A DNA stretch of 64,000 bases, from the NCBI GenBank assembly GCA_000161775.1, contig GG704596.1:1197029-1261028 (forward strand). Direction: 5' to 3'. A program made the translations under genes and the position numbers. The DNA comes from Ruegeria lacuscaerulensis ITI-1157 (lineage in GTDB: Bacteria; Pseudomonadota; Alphaproteobacteria; Rhodobacterales; Rhodobacteraceae). Below the pieces are notes generated by a model, which searched no databases, was not told the DNA's origin, and worked only from the letters and a program-made list of their open reading frames with translations. This document shows positions 26,583 to 35,168 of the stretch, one piece after another (positions within the stretch are counted from its first letter, which is position 1; every line of letters begins with the position of its first letter).

Positions 26583-27073
26583 TCGGCAAGCGTCTCATAA
26601 CGCGCGCCGCTCGAGTGCAGGGTTGAAGAGAACAGCGCGAACTGTGCAACCTGCATCGTGCAATCTGTGATCGGTTGCTTAAGGAAATCATTGGACGGAC
26701 ACTTTTTCAGGCCTCGGGCCACAGTGATATGCGGCCGGAACCGGCGGTGTGGTACACGGATTCCCGATCGCCGCACACAGGCCAGAACCTTGTCGTGTAG
26801 GCTCTGCAGGATGGAACTTGGCTCGACCATCACATGCAGAGTTTGACCAAATTGCCCCAGCCCCGACACACGGATCGAAAAGACGGGATGCCGGAGCGCG
26901 TCGAGCTGCATGTGTAATTCTTCCAAGCTATCATGCGGCTGCTCATCAAGAAACTGCAGCGTCAGATGCAAATTTTCCCGTGGTACCGGGCGCCCATCCG
27001 AAGCTGACCGTCCCAGTTCGACGCACAGATCGGCGATTTCCCCAGAGACTGGAATGCCAACAAAACATCGCAT
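26555..27073 (-). CDS. thpR: RNA 2',3'-cyclic phosphodiesterase (LigT/ThpR family)
   Basis: A 172-residue 2H phosphoesterase with the two histidine motifs HLTL (H36) and HITV (H115), spaced as in LigT/ThpR. The family opens 2',3'-cyclic phosphates and can ligate tRNA halves in vitro; its cellular role is poorly defined. ATG 27073 (MRCFVGIPV) follows GAAGGA at good spacing, while an upstream GTG at 27100 would add nine polar residues. It follows the flagellar minus-strand operon with a 134-base gap and may be independent. Confidence 0.9.
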   Translation of the reverse strand: MRCFVGIPVSGEIADLCVELGRSASDGRPVPRENLHLTLQFLDEQPHDSLEELHMQLDALRHPVFSIRVSGLGQFGQTLHVMVEPSSILQSLHDKVLACVRRSGIRVPHRRFRPHITVARGLKKCPSNDFLKQPITDCTMQVAQFALFSSTLHSSGARYETLADYQLLPGGT

Positions 27074-27207
27074 TTCCAGGTTTCCTTCGCTCTCAATCAC
27101 CCGCGGTCAGAATGCGCTGTCGAGATTTTATCCCGATGGTCTGCCGGACCAAATGGATTTCCGATAAACGGCCATGACACGGCAGATCACGTTGCGTAAG
27201 TCCTGGG

Positions 27208-29349
27208 TCATGATGCACCGTCGGTGATTTCCAGCAAGGCGTCAACGGCACGGCGTGTTTCTCCGCTGGCCTCCAGCAGCCCGGCCGCATCGGACAGCGG
27301 CTTGTCCGGCACGCGCGAGATTGGTCCGGACAAGCGCCGGCTCAAGTCGACCAGCTTGCCAACCTTGCCATCTGCAAGCGATGCCTGGTCAACCTGTTGT
27401 CCTGCCAACCACAACAGGCGGGTGGCGGTTTCGACTTCTCCGAGTTCTTCGAAGACCCGCGCGGCCGCGACATAGTCTTGGATTTCGACCAATGCCCGCG
27501 CCTGCAGGCGCATCGCTTGTTCCGAATCGTCGTTTTGCAGTTCCTGCAATGCCGTTTCGGGGTGCCCTTCCAGCAGCGCAGCGCGGGCCCGCAGTCTCGC
27601 CCTGTCTTTTTGCCGAGACCTGTCCGATCCAGCGCCAGCAAGCTTGCGAACCTGTTTCGCAAAGCCCAGATCCGCAAATCGGTCAGCAAGAGCAAGCGCG
27701 GTGTCCGTGGTCAGTTTGGCAATCTGCTGCTGTGTCAGGCTCATCGCATGGTTGAGGAAGGTCGGATTGTCCGCGCGCTCGGCCGAAATCTGCAAGACGC
27801 GGTTTCGCGCTCCGTCCCACTCGGCGTCCTGAACATGAGCCGCAAGAATTTCAAAAGCCCTGTCGAATTCGTTGTTCAGACTCAATGCAACGGCATGGCT
27901 GCGGGCCATGAGAGCTCCGATATCCGAGTTTCTGAGTTCGACCGCATAGGAGGCCGCCAATTCCAGCTGTTTCTGGGTAACGGCGCCTCGGTCTGCCCAA
28001 CGCCTTTCGATCAGGCGCGCCAGCGCCAGAGGAGCTTCGATTTCGGAGGCCGGGTCGTTGATGACGTCGTCCAGCAAAGCTTCACCTGTTTCCGGTTCTC
28101 CTGCCGCGGCAGCAATCGTTGCCCGGGCCAGCGTTGTGTCCGGCCGGTCAGGGGTTTCAATTCGCTCGACGCTGCGAAGCACACGGCGGGCTGCCTCCAG
28201 ATTCTGCGCGTTCGCCAGGATTTCGGCCAACCGAGGCCCCAGATGACGCCGCAAGTGTTCGGGCAGGCGGAGAAAGGACTGTTCGATCAGAGTGGGATGA
28301 GCGTCTGGCTGTAGTTTTCCTTCCGCCAGCACAGCCCACAGTGCGATGTCGCCCTCGCAATGCTGCATGCGGGTCAGGCCATTGGAGTCCGGCAGTGGCT
28401 GATCATCAACAATGCGCGCAATGGCGTGCAGCCAATCGACCTGGGCGGAGGGGCGGTTGATCAGGCTCAAGGTCTGGACCGCCTCGGCTCCGAAGCCCGA
28501 ATGGATAAACAACTTGGCCAGCCGCAGAGCAACATCTTGATCGACCCGATCAAATTCCTGGTAAAGACTCGCGCGCAGATCGGCCAGCTGTTCATAGATC
28601 GGTCGCCCGTCTGACCAAGTATCAAAGCCCAGTTCGGCATTTGAAACGCATTCGACAAGGGGATTGAGCGGCTGCAACGGGGCTTGGCCCAATGTCATCA
28701 GTTCATCAAGGATCGACGTGACCTCGATATGTGCAGGCAGATCCAGCGGCAAGGTCGGCTGGTCGATCCCAGCCGCGCTGCGTGGACCCGACTGCGACAA
28801 TTCCAGATCGACGACGTCCCGGTCTGCACCCTGCAGGAAGCGCGACATCAGTCTGTCCTCGAGGTCCTGCCCTGCCAGGCGCAGCAATGGTTCAGACAGC
28901 CCGGTTGGCGGAACTTCGTCGCGTTCAGGCGGTTGCTGGACGCTTGACAGAAGGGGGAGCGGCAGCTGCGGATCGAGTCTGGGCGGGGCTTGGCCCGGAG
29001 CGATGTCGACGACGATCATAGTGCCCTTGAACAAGAAGGCTTTCGCCGCACAGGCGCAGCCGAATTCCATCTCAAGCGGAGCGCCGGGCTGCGATTGCGA
29101 AATTGCCGTAAGCCGCTGGCTCGACAACCTGGTGAAGACCGATGATGTATCGAAGACCGCGTCCGCCAGACCAACCGAAAGGCGCGCGCCTTTCTTGCTA
29201 TGGGTCAGCTGCCAATCCGTTCCCTCCGGCACCCTTACGACAAGACGGGTATACCCGTCATGTTCGCCCGAGCGCACGGGGATGGTTTGAGCGGACACGG
29301 CCGCCGCCGCCGCCATGATCAGCAGAGATAACACCAGTCTGAGCATCAT
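27208..29349 (-). CDS. Periplasmic helical-repeat protein of the motA operon
   Basis: A 713-residue exported protein with a signal peptide of about 20 residues. The N-terminal beta-type domain is reminiscent of AMIN domains (PVRSGEHDGYTRLVVRVPEG, with a Cys pair CAC near 98). A long alpha-helical, TPR-like region then runs to the end (LRARAALLEGHPETALQELQ, ALVEIQDYVAAARVFEELGE). The start overlaps the motA stop by ATGA, so it is coupled to the stator gene. By position it recalls the periplasmic motility protein MotC of rhizobia, but I see no clear sequence match; a scaffold role at the peptidoglycan or stator is inference. Confidence 0.75.
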   Translation of the reverse strand: MMLRLVLSLLIMAAAAAVSAQTIPVRSGEHDGYTRLVVRVPEGTDWQLTHSKKGARLSVGLADAVFDTSSVFTRLSSQRLTAISQSQPGAPLEMEFGCACAAKAFLFKGTMIVVDIAPGQAPPRLDPQLPLPLLSSVQQPPERDEVPPTGLSEPLLRLAGQDLEDRLMSRFLQGADRDVVDLELSQSGPRSAAGIDQPTLPLDLPAHIEVTSILDELMTLGQAPLQPLNPLVECVSNAELGFDTWSDGRPIYEQLADLRASLYQEFDRVDQDVALRLAKLFIHSGFGAEAVQTLSLINRPSAQVDWLHAIARIVDDQPLPDSNGLTRMQHCEGDIALWAVLAEGKLQPDAHPTLIEQSFLRLPEHLRRHLGPRLAEILANAQNLEAARRVLRSVERIETPDRPDTTLARATIAAAAGEPETGEALLDDVINDPASEIEAPLALARLIERRWADRGAVTQKQLELAASYAVELRNSDIGALMARSHAVALSLNNEFDRAFEILAAHVQDAEWDGARNRVLQISAERADNPTFLNHAMSLTQQQIAKLTTDTALALADRFADLGFAKQVRKLAGAGSDRSRQKDRARLRARAALLEGHPETALQELQNDDSEQAMRLQARALVEIQDYVAAARVFEELGEVETATRLLWLAGQQVDQASLADGKVGKLVDLSRRLSGPISRVPDKPLSDAAGLLEASGETRRAVDALLEITDGAS

Positions 29350-30215
29350 GCCGCCGCCTGCTTGATGCCCTTCAGGGCTTCCTCCAGTTCAGTGAAACCG
29401 GGCCGGTTGTGGGTAGGAGTGTTCTGCCGGCCAACCTCAATGCACATGGCCGGGTTGTGCTGGTGAAGGTTGGCGACCAGGACTTCCTTGATCAGCTGAT
29501 AGAAATGGTTGTCTTCTTCGACCACGGCCTTCAGCTTGCCTGCGAACGGCCCGACAAGCCCGTAGGCGAGGAAGACGCCAAGAAACGTGCCGACAAGTGC
29601 GCCGCCAATCAGTTTCCCAAGGACTTCAGGCGGTTGATCGATCGATCCCATGGTCTTGATCACCCCCAAAACGGCCGCCACGATCCCCAAAGCAGGAAGG
29701 CCATCCGCCACTGTCTGAAGGGCGTGGCTGGAATGCATCGCATGATGAAAGTTGGCCTCCATCCGTTTTTCCAGAACCTCTTCGACCTGATGCGGATCGT
29801 CATAGTTCATCGCGGCCGAGCGCATTGTGTCGCAAATCAGGTCGACGGCCTCCTTGTCGGCCTGGATTTTCGGATAGGCCGCGAACAATGAGGAGCTCGC
29901 TGGGTCCTCGATATGCCCTTCAACCTCGACTGGGTTGGACCGGGCCATCCGGATCAGCGCGAACAGAAGACAAAGAAGGTCGCGGTAGTCATCTGGCTTC
30001 CATTTTGGCCCTTTGAAAACCTTGCCCAGATCTTTGACCGTGTGCTTGACGGCGGGCATGTCGTTGCTGATCAGAAAGGCGCCGACGGCCGCCCCGCCAA
30101 TCATCATCATTTCAAACGGCAAGGACTTCAGAATGATGGCCATCTTCCCACCGGCGGCCAGATACCCTCCGAAAACCATCACGAAAATGACAACGATACC
30201 AAGAATTCCAATCAT
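29346..30215 (-). CDS. motA: Flagellar motor stator protein MotA
   Basis: A 289-residue inner-membrane protein of the MotA family. It has four helices: two near the N-terminus (IGILGIVVIFVMVFGGYLAAGG and a second at about 34-50) and two near residues 170-220 (GLPALGIVAAVLGVIKTMG, GALVGTFLGVFLAYGLVGP). The large cytoplasmic loop between them contacts FliG. With MotB it conducts ions to drive rotation. MotB is not adjacent and does not occur in the window. The gene is 45 bases after motE on the same strand and its stop overlaps the repeat-protein start. Confidence 0.95.
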   Translation of the reverse strand: MIGILGIVVIFVMVFGGYLAAGGKMAIILKSLPFEMMMIGGAAVGAFLISNDMPAVKHTVKDLGKVFKGPKWKPDDYRDLLCLLFALIRMARSNPVEVEGHIEDPASSSLFAAYPKIQADKEAVDLICDTMRSAAMNYDDPHQVEEVLEKRMEANFHHAMHSSHALQTVADGLPALGIVAAVLGVIKTMGSIDQPPEVLGKLIGGALVGTFLGVFLAYGLVGPFAGKLKAVVEEDNHFYQLIKEVLVANLHQHNPAMCIEVGRQNTPTHNRPGFTELEEALKGIKQAAA

Positions 30216-30260
30216 GTTCTCTCTCCGGCGGAACGAAGGTTTCCTGCACTGACCATTTGG

Positions 30261-30842
30261 CTACTCCGTCGGCGCGTTGGCGTTGCGTCCGGCGATCACA
30301 ACGCTGATCGTATAGGCGGCGTCGGGTTGCATTCCCGCCATGATTCCTGCAGCCGCCTCTGGCGGCATCCGCGAGAGGAAGCCGGCGGCAAAGACCGGGT
30401 CCATGGTCTCGAACAGCGCGGCCGCGTCTTTGGGTTTCATGTTCTGGTAAACTTCCGTGAGGCGCGCCAGGTCGGCTTCGGCGGCCTGATCCGCGATTGC
30501 CAGCGTTGCGCGAAGCGATTCCTCGGCGGCCTGCAACTCGGCCAAGCGCGCGGCAACCGCCTGCTCGGCAATCGCAAGGGCCCGCTCTTTGTCGCGCAGG
30601 TTTTCCTCCTGCTGCCTGACAGCCTCTTCCCGGCGTAAAAGTTCGGACAACAGCACGTTCGTGTCGACCGATGACGCCGGGTGCCCTTCTTGCGCCACGG
30701 CCGAAGGTTCCGGGCCACGCGCCATCGCGGGTCCCGCCTCAAGCGCCACGCGTATCACCGCAGATCCGATCATCAAGACGGATATCAAGGTCAACACCCC
30801 GCCACGTGGGCGAGTTTGGGCGGATTGGGCGGCGGGTTTCAT
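30261..30842 (-). CDS. motE: Flagellar MotE-like protein (MgtE N-terminal-like domain)
   Basis: A 193-residue protein with one N-terminal membrane helix (about 16-36), a coiled coil from about 65 to 130 (EEAVRQQEENLRDKERALAI and following) and a C-terminal MgtE_N-like domain (YQNMKPKDAAALFETMDPVFAAGFLSRM). In rhizobia MotE is a periplasmic chaperone for the motility protein MotC, and similar proteins are found in many alphaproteobacterial flagellar operons. Its presence makes a MotC-like function for the large exported protein two genes downstream more plausible. The start overlaps the upstream gene by ATGA. Confidence 0.82.
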   Translation of the reverse strand: MKPAAQSAQTRPRGGVLTLISVLMIGSAVIRVALEAGPAMARGPEPSAVAQEGHPASSVDTNVLLSELLRREEAVRQQEENLRDKERALAIAEQAVAARLAELQAAEESLRATLAIADQAAEADLARLTEVYQNMKPKDAAALFETMDPVFAAGFLSRMPPEAAAGIMAGMQPDAAYTISVVIAGRNANAPTE

Positions 30843-31333
30843 TGTTGCGCCTCGGTCCGCCGCCCGGTGTGCCGCAGGAACAACACGCCCTTGGGCGCCG
30901 ACTCCGTTTCGATCGGGTTGCCTTGGGGTTTGGGTTTTTCGGTTTCAACCGAGTCCTTCTTGGGCAACGCATCGTCCGGCTCACCGGGATCTTCCGGTAC
31001 GTCAGCCGGTTCCGTCGAGACCGGCTCTGCAGGCTCAACCGATTCTTCGGGGATGACGTCATGCATCGAGGCCATGATCAGCTCGAGCCTCTGCGCGACG
31101 GTTTCGGCACGCTCGGTCAGGTCTTGAAGCCGCTGACCCGAGTGATCCGAGGCAACCCGCGCTGCATCCAGGGACTTTTTCAGCTCTTCGGCCTGGACGG
31201 ACAGTACCGAAACCGCACCACCGACGCCCTTTTCCAAATCGGCGAATCGCTTGAGGCGCCGGGCCAGAACGAAGCAATAGAGGCCCGCGCCAAGCGCGCC
31301 TGCAACCAGAAGAATATCCGCGATCAGCTCCAA
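30839..31333 (-). CDS. Membrane-anchored coiled-coil protein of the flagellar operon
   Basis: A 164-residue protein with an N-terminal membrane helix (IADILLVAGALGAGLYCFVLA), a coiled coil at about 45-90 and an acidic Pro/Glu-rich stretch at about 95-150. It resembles the uncharacterised proteins (possibly DUF6468) placed between fliL and motE in other alphaproteobacteria. Function is unknown; a structural role near the stator or basal body is suggested only by its position between fliL and motE. Confidence 0.7.
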   Translation of the reverse strand: MELIADILLVAGALGAGLYCFVLARRLKRFADLEKGVGGAVSVLSVQAEELKKSLDAARVASDHSGQRLQDLTERAETVAQRLELIMASMHDVIPEESVEPAEPVSTEPADVPEDPGEPDDALPKKDSVETEKPKPQGNPIETESAPKGVLFLRHTGRRTEAQQ

Positions 31334-31342
31334 TTTCGCCTC

Positions 31343-31840
31343 CTAATTCAACACGAATTCCATGACCAAAACGTCGCGCACACGACCTTCGCCGACGACC
31401 ATCCCGATGCGCCGATGCAAGTGCCCACGGATACGCATCAGGGCCAGCGAATCCTGGAGATCCGACAGGTCGATTGCGCGCAGGTAGGTGTTCATCACGT
31501 CCATTATCCGCGGCTTCATCGCCTCGACCTCGGCCGCATGGGCGGCCTCGACCTCAAGTTGGGCGTGGAATTTCAGGTGCCGCGAATCGCTGGTGTTCAC
31601 CGAGACGATCACAGGCGGCAGATCTACGAACTCAACGACAGGCAAGGCCGAAACGGGCGATTCGCCGGGCGTGTGTTCGGCCGATTTCTCGGTTTTCGTG
31701 GCTCCGATGGGCAACAACCCCGACGTGGTCAGGAAATACCCGCCGGCCGCGCCAGCCAGGGCCAGCACGATTCCGATGATCAGCCCTGTTTTGCCCGATT
31801 TTCCTGGGGCTTCTGCCTGTTCTGCAGTCGCGTCCGTCAT
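31343..31840 (-). CDS. fliL: Flagellar basal body-associated protein FliL
   Basis: A 165-residue single-pass membrane protein. A short cytoplasmic tail is followed by the helix TGLIIGIVLALAGAAGGYFL, then a periplasmic stomatin-like domain with VVEFVDLPPVIVSVNT, FHAQLEVE and RIMDVMNTYLRAIDLSDL. FliL rings the stator units and modulates motor output. I prefer ATG 31840 (MTDATAEQ), preceded by TGAGGA, over ATG 31873. It is the first gene of the minus-strand motility operon and divergent from fliF. Confidence 0.9.
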   Translation of the reverse strand: MTDATAEQAEAPGKSGKTGLIIGIVLALAGAAGGYFLTTSGLLPIGATKTEKSAEHTPGESPVSALPVVEFVDLPPVIVSVNTSDSRHLKFHAQLEVEAAHAAEVEAMKPRIMDVMNTYLRAIDLSDLQDSLALMRIRGHLHRRIGMVVGEGRVRDVLVMEFVLN

Positions 31841-31886
31841 GGCGTCCTCATTCTTGCGTCCGGACACCGTCATAACCCTGCAGGGA

Positions 31887-31901
31887 CTAACCGATTGTTA
31901 A
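31887..31901. promoter_or_regulatory. CtrA-like binding site between divergent flagellar operons
   Basis: CTAA 31887-31890, seven bases (CCGATTG), then TTAA 31898-31901, one mismatch from the CtrA consensus TTAA-N7-TTAA. It lies in the 113-base region between fliL and fliF. CtrA is a known activator of motility genes in Rhodobacterales, so control of both operons is plausible but untested. Confidence 0.5.
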
Positions 31902-31953
31902 GGGCAATCGTCCAAACAGGGGTCGAGCCGCACAGAATGTCGGCGAGTCGGAG

Positions 31954-33555
31954 GTGAGCGTGCAGCAGATCGGAACTGTCTGGGCAAGTTTGGACAGGCG
32001 CAAACAAATCATCGTGGCGGGTGCCGCGATTCTGGTATTCCTGAGTGTGCTGGCAATGTCGCGGGTGGTGACCTCGCCATCAATGACCCTGCTCTATGCC
32101 GGGCTGGAAGCCGGAGCGGCGGGCGACATCGTGCGCGCCTTGGATCAACGCGGTGTCACCTATGAGATACGAGGCGGCTCGATCTATGTGCCGGTGTCCA
32201 AGCGGGACGAACTGCGCATGACCCTGGCGTCCGAGGGCCTGCCGGCCAATGGCAACCGTGGCTATGAGCTGCTCGACTCGCTCAGCGGGTTTGGCACCAC
32301 GTCGCAGATGTTCGACGCCGCGTATTGGCGCGCGAAAGAGGGCGAACTGGCCCGCACCATCGTCAGCAGCCCCCATGTCAGCCAGGCGCGGGTGCATATC
32401 GCCAACGGGTCGTCCAACCCGTTCCAGCGGTCGGTTGCGCCCACGGCGTCGGTCTATCTCGTACCGGCGGGGGCCAGGGTCACGGTCGAGCAGGCCAAGG
32501 CGATCCGGTTTCTTGTTGCTTCCGCGGTGACCGGGCTGGCACCGGAAGATGTTGCGGTGATCGATTCCAACGGTGCAGTTATCGGCCCGCAGGAAGCTGT
32601 GGTTGCGACCGATACCGCCGACGACAAGGCTCGATTGCTGCGCGAGCGTGTTCTGCGCCTGGTCGAGGCGCGGGTCGGCCCGGGAAATGCCGTGGTCGAG
32701 GTGAGCGTAGATACCGTGACCGAAACCGAATCGATCCGCGAGCGGCGTTTCGATCCCAAGGGCCGCGTTGCCATCAGTACCGATATCGAGGAACGCTCGG
32801 ACAGTTCGCGCAATCAGTCCTCGGATGTCACCGTCGCGTCGAACCTGCCTGATGGCGACGCTGCGGGGGGGGACGAATCGAACTCGACCGCGACCCAGAC
32901 GCGCGAACGGGTGAACTACGAGGTCTCCGAGACAGAGCTGGAAGTGCATCGGGTGCCCGGTGCGATCAAGCGCCTGACCGTAGCGGTCATAGTCAACGGC
33001 ACGCGCACGGTTGATGCCTCGGGTACACCGGTCTTCGAGCCCATGCCCGAACCCGAGCTCGAGGCCCTGCAAGAACTGGTCGCCTCGGCCGTCGGCTTCG
33101 ATGCCGAGCGTGGCGATGTGATTACGCTCAAGTCAATGGAATTGCCCGACCTGGAACCGCAGGGAACCCTGGCGACGGCCTCGATCTGGCACAGCATTCA
33201 CCTGGATGCGATGTCGCTGATCCAGATGGCAGTTCTTGCGATCGTGTCTCTGGTGATGGGGTTGTTCGTGATCCGCCCGATCCTGACCAGCGCCCCGGTG
33301 GCCGCCTTGCCGCCGGCGGCAAACGGTCCGAACGCTGCAGACGCACCATTTCTGGTCGGCGAAATCGAAGATGCGGCCGGGCAGGAGCTCACTCAACTGC
33401 CCGCTGCGCCAGAACAGGGTTCTACTACACCCGCAATTGCTCAGGCCAGATCCGAGGATGCCGTCGCCCGCTTGCGCAGCATGATTGGCGACAAACAGGA
33501 GGAAACTGTCGAAATCCTGCGCAGTTGGCTTGAAGAAAGCGAGGAGAAGGCGTGA
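31954..33555 (+). CDS. fliF: Flagellar MS-ring protein FliF
   Basis: A 533-residue protein with membrane helices near residues 18-40 and 426-448. The periplasmic ring-building domain lies between them (TLLYAGLEAGAAGDIVRALDQRG, GYELLDSLSGFGTTSQMFDA, ELARTIVSSPHVSQARVHIA). The C-terminal cytoplasmic end (AVARLRSMIGDKQEETVEILRSWL) binds FliG. It nucleates basal-body assembly in the inner membrane. It starts with GTG after GGAG. The length is typical. The stop overlaps the fliH start. Confidence 0.95.
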   Translation: MSVQQIGTVWASLDRRKQIIVAGAAILVFLSVLAMSRVVTSPSMTLLYAGLEAGAAGDIVRALDQRGVTYEIRGGSIYVPVSKRDELRMTLASEGLPANGNRGYELLDSLSGFGTTSQMFDAAYWRAKEGELARTIVSSPHVSQARVHIANGSSNPFQRSVAPTASVYLVPAGARVTVEQAKAIRFLVASAVTGLAPEDVAVIDSNGAVIGPQEAVVATDTADDKARLLRERVLRLVEARVGPGNAVVEVSVDTVTETESIRERRFDPKGRVAISTDIEERSDSSRNQSSDVTVASNLPDGDAAGGDESNSTATQTRERVNYEVSETELEVHRVPGAIKRLTVAVIVNGTRTVDASGTPVFEPMPEPELEALQELVASAVGFDAERGDVITLKSMELPDLEPQGTLATASIWHSIHLDAMSLIQMAVLAIVSLVMGLFVIRPILTSAPVAALPPAANGPNAADAPFLVGEIEDAAGQELTQLPAAPEQGSTTPAIAQARSEDAVARLRSMIGDKQEETVEILRSWLEESEEKA

Positions 33556-34151
33556 TGTCGATTGCTCACCTTCTCGAGGACTTCACGGTTCAGACCGAAG
33601 GTGCCCCGATGCACCTCATGGATGATGAAGCGCTGGAAGAAGAAAGGCTGGCAGCGTTCGAGCGCGGATATGGCGCGGGTTGGGAAGATGCGCTGCGGGC
33701 ACAGAACGAGGGCCGGGCTGCTCTGACCGAAGAGTTGCGCACCGCCCTCGCGAATATTTCCTTCACCTACCACGAAGCGCTGACCCGGATGAATCTGTCG
33801 CTGGAACCGATGTTCGAATCGCTGGTGCGGATTGTTCTGCCGAAGGCGATTGAACAGGGGTTCGCCGCGCGCGTGGTCGAGCAATTGTGCCAGATGGCAG
33901 AGGGGCAGGTCGCACAGCCGGTTCAGCTTGTGATCCCGCCGGGTACCGCCGAGCAGGTCTCGGAACTGTTGCCCGATGATGTTTCGCCACGCCCCAAGGT
34001 GATCGAAGACCCGGGGCTGCAGCCGGGCCAGGCGCGGTTGCAGGTCGGAACCGCTCGGGCCGAAGTGGATTGCGCTGCCCTTCTGGAAACGATCGGCGCC
34101 GCGTTCGACGCATATGTTTTTGAGGCAAGAAAGGCTTTGTCCAATGAGTGA
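33555..34151 (+). CDS. fliH: FliH-like flagellar export regulator
   Basis: A 198-residue acidic, mainly helical protein. The N-terminal part includes a GxxxG-type stretch (ERGYGAGWEDALRAQNEGRAAL), followed by a long helix and a C-terminal domain with VVEQLCQMAEGQ, similar to FliH/YscL proteins that hold the export ATPase FliI. FliH is weakly conserved, so the name relies partly on position between fliF and fliN. The fliI gene is not in this operon. ATG 33555 overlaps the fliF stop (TGATG); GTG 33552 is an alternative. Confidence 0.75.
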   Translation: MSIAHLLEDFTVQTEGAPMHLMDDEALEEERLAAFERGYGAGWEDALRAQNEGRAALTEELRTALANISFTYHEALTRMNLSLEPMFESLVRIVLPKAIEQGFAARVVEQLCQMAEGQVAQPVQLVIPPGTAEQVSELLPDDVSPRPKVIEDPGLQPGQARLQVGTARAEVDCAALLETIGAAFDAYVFEARKALSNE

Positions 34152-34431
34152 TCCATCTCAAACAAAATCGGAAAAGCAGAATCCGTTCGAAGCGATTCCA
34201 ATCGAAGTGACCGTTTCGGTCGGCCGAGCCCGGCCGTTGATCCGCGATCTATTGAATATGGGCGAAAACGCCGTTCTGACGCTGGACAAGCGTGTCGAGG
34301 ATCCGGTTGATCTGTATGTGGGCGATCAGCTTGTCGCGCGTGGTCTGCTCGAGGAAATGGAGGGTGAGCATGCGGGACAGCTCGCCGTGCGCCTGACGGA
34401 GATCTCGGATTTCAAGACCGGGTTGGGATGA
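34144..34431 (+). CDS. fliN: Flagellar motor switch protein FliN
   Basis: A 95-residue SpoA-domain protein: FEAIPIEVTVSVGRARPLIRDLLNMGENAVLTLD, then DPVDLYVGDQLVARG. It forms the lower part of the C-ring and binds CheY-P. The length is typical of short FliN forms without an N-terminal extension. ATG 34144 overlaps the fliH gene by 8 bases and the stop overlaps fliP. Confidence 0.9.
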   Translation: MSDPSQTKSEKQNPFEAIPIEVTVSVGRARPLIRDLLNMGENAVLTLDKRVEDPVDLYVGDQLVARGLLEEMEGEHAGQLAVRLTEISDFKTGLG

Positions 34432-35159
34432 TGCGCAACGGGTTCTGGCTGATCCTGGCGGCGTTGCTGCTGACACCGGCACTGGCCTCGGCCCAGGAGC
34501 TTTCGTTGTCACTGGGCGAGGGCGGCTCGATCTCGGCGCGCACGATCCAGCTGATCCTGTTGATCACGGTGCTCAGTCTGGCGCCGGGTCTTGCAATCAT
34601 GATCACCTGCTTTCCCTTTCTGGTGACGGTTCTGGCAATCTTGCGGCAGGGCATCGGGCTGCAGCAATCGCCGCCCAACATGCTGATCGTCAGTCTGGCG
34701 CTTTTTCTGACCTATTTCGTCATGGAGCCGGTCTTTACCCAAGCTTGGGAGACCGGCATCCGTCCCATGGTCGAAGAAACGATGGAGGTCGAGCCTGCTT
34801 TGGAGCGGGCGTTGGTTCCATTCCGCGAGTTCATGGCCGCGCGGCTGGATGCCGAAACGTTCCAGGCGATGGCCGCCCTGCGTCCGGATGGCGAGGCAAT
34901 GGAACTGTCGCCCCAGGCGCCGTTGTCGGTGCTGATGCCGTCCTTCATGCTGTCTGAGATTGCCCGCGCGTTTCAGATCGGGTTCCTGATCTTCCTGCCG
35001 TTCCTGATCATCGATCTGGTGGTAGCCGCGGTGCTAATGTCGATGGGTATGATGATGGTTCCCCCGGCTACGGTGTCGCTTCCGTTCAAGCTGGCGTTCT
35101 TCGTCATCGCCGACGGGTGGTCGTTGATCGCGGGAGCGCTGGTGCGCAGCTATTCATGA
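34428..35159 (+). CDS. fliP: Flagellar type III export protein FliP
   Basis: A 243-residue membrane protein with a cleavable signal (LTPALASA-QEL) and four helices. The conserved FliP core includes TVLAILRQGIGLQQSPPNMLIVSLALFLTYFVM and SEIARAFQIGFLIFLPFLIIDLVVA, with MGMMMVPPATVSLPFKLAFFV near the end. It forms the entry gate of the export channel with FliQ and FliR, which are not in the window. Start is ATG 34428 or 34431 (ATGATG overlapping the fliN stop). The plus-strand flagellar genes end here. Confidence 0.95.
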   Translation: MMRNGFWLILAALLLTPALASAQELSLSLGEGGSISARTIQLILLITVLSLAPGLAIMITCFPFLVTVLAILRQGIGLQQSPPNMLIVSLALFLTYFVMEPVFTQAWETGIRPMVEETMEVEPALERALVPFREFMAARLDAETFQAMAALRPDGEAMELSPQAPLSVLMPSFMLSEIARAFQIGFLIFLPFLIIDLVVAAVLMSMGMMMVPPATVSLPFKLAFFVIADGWSLIAGALVRSYS

Positions 35160-35168
35160 GGCGGAGCG

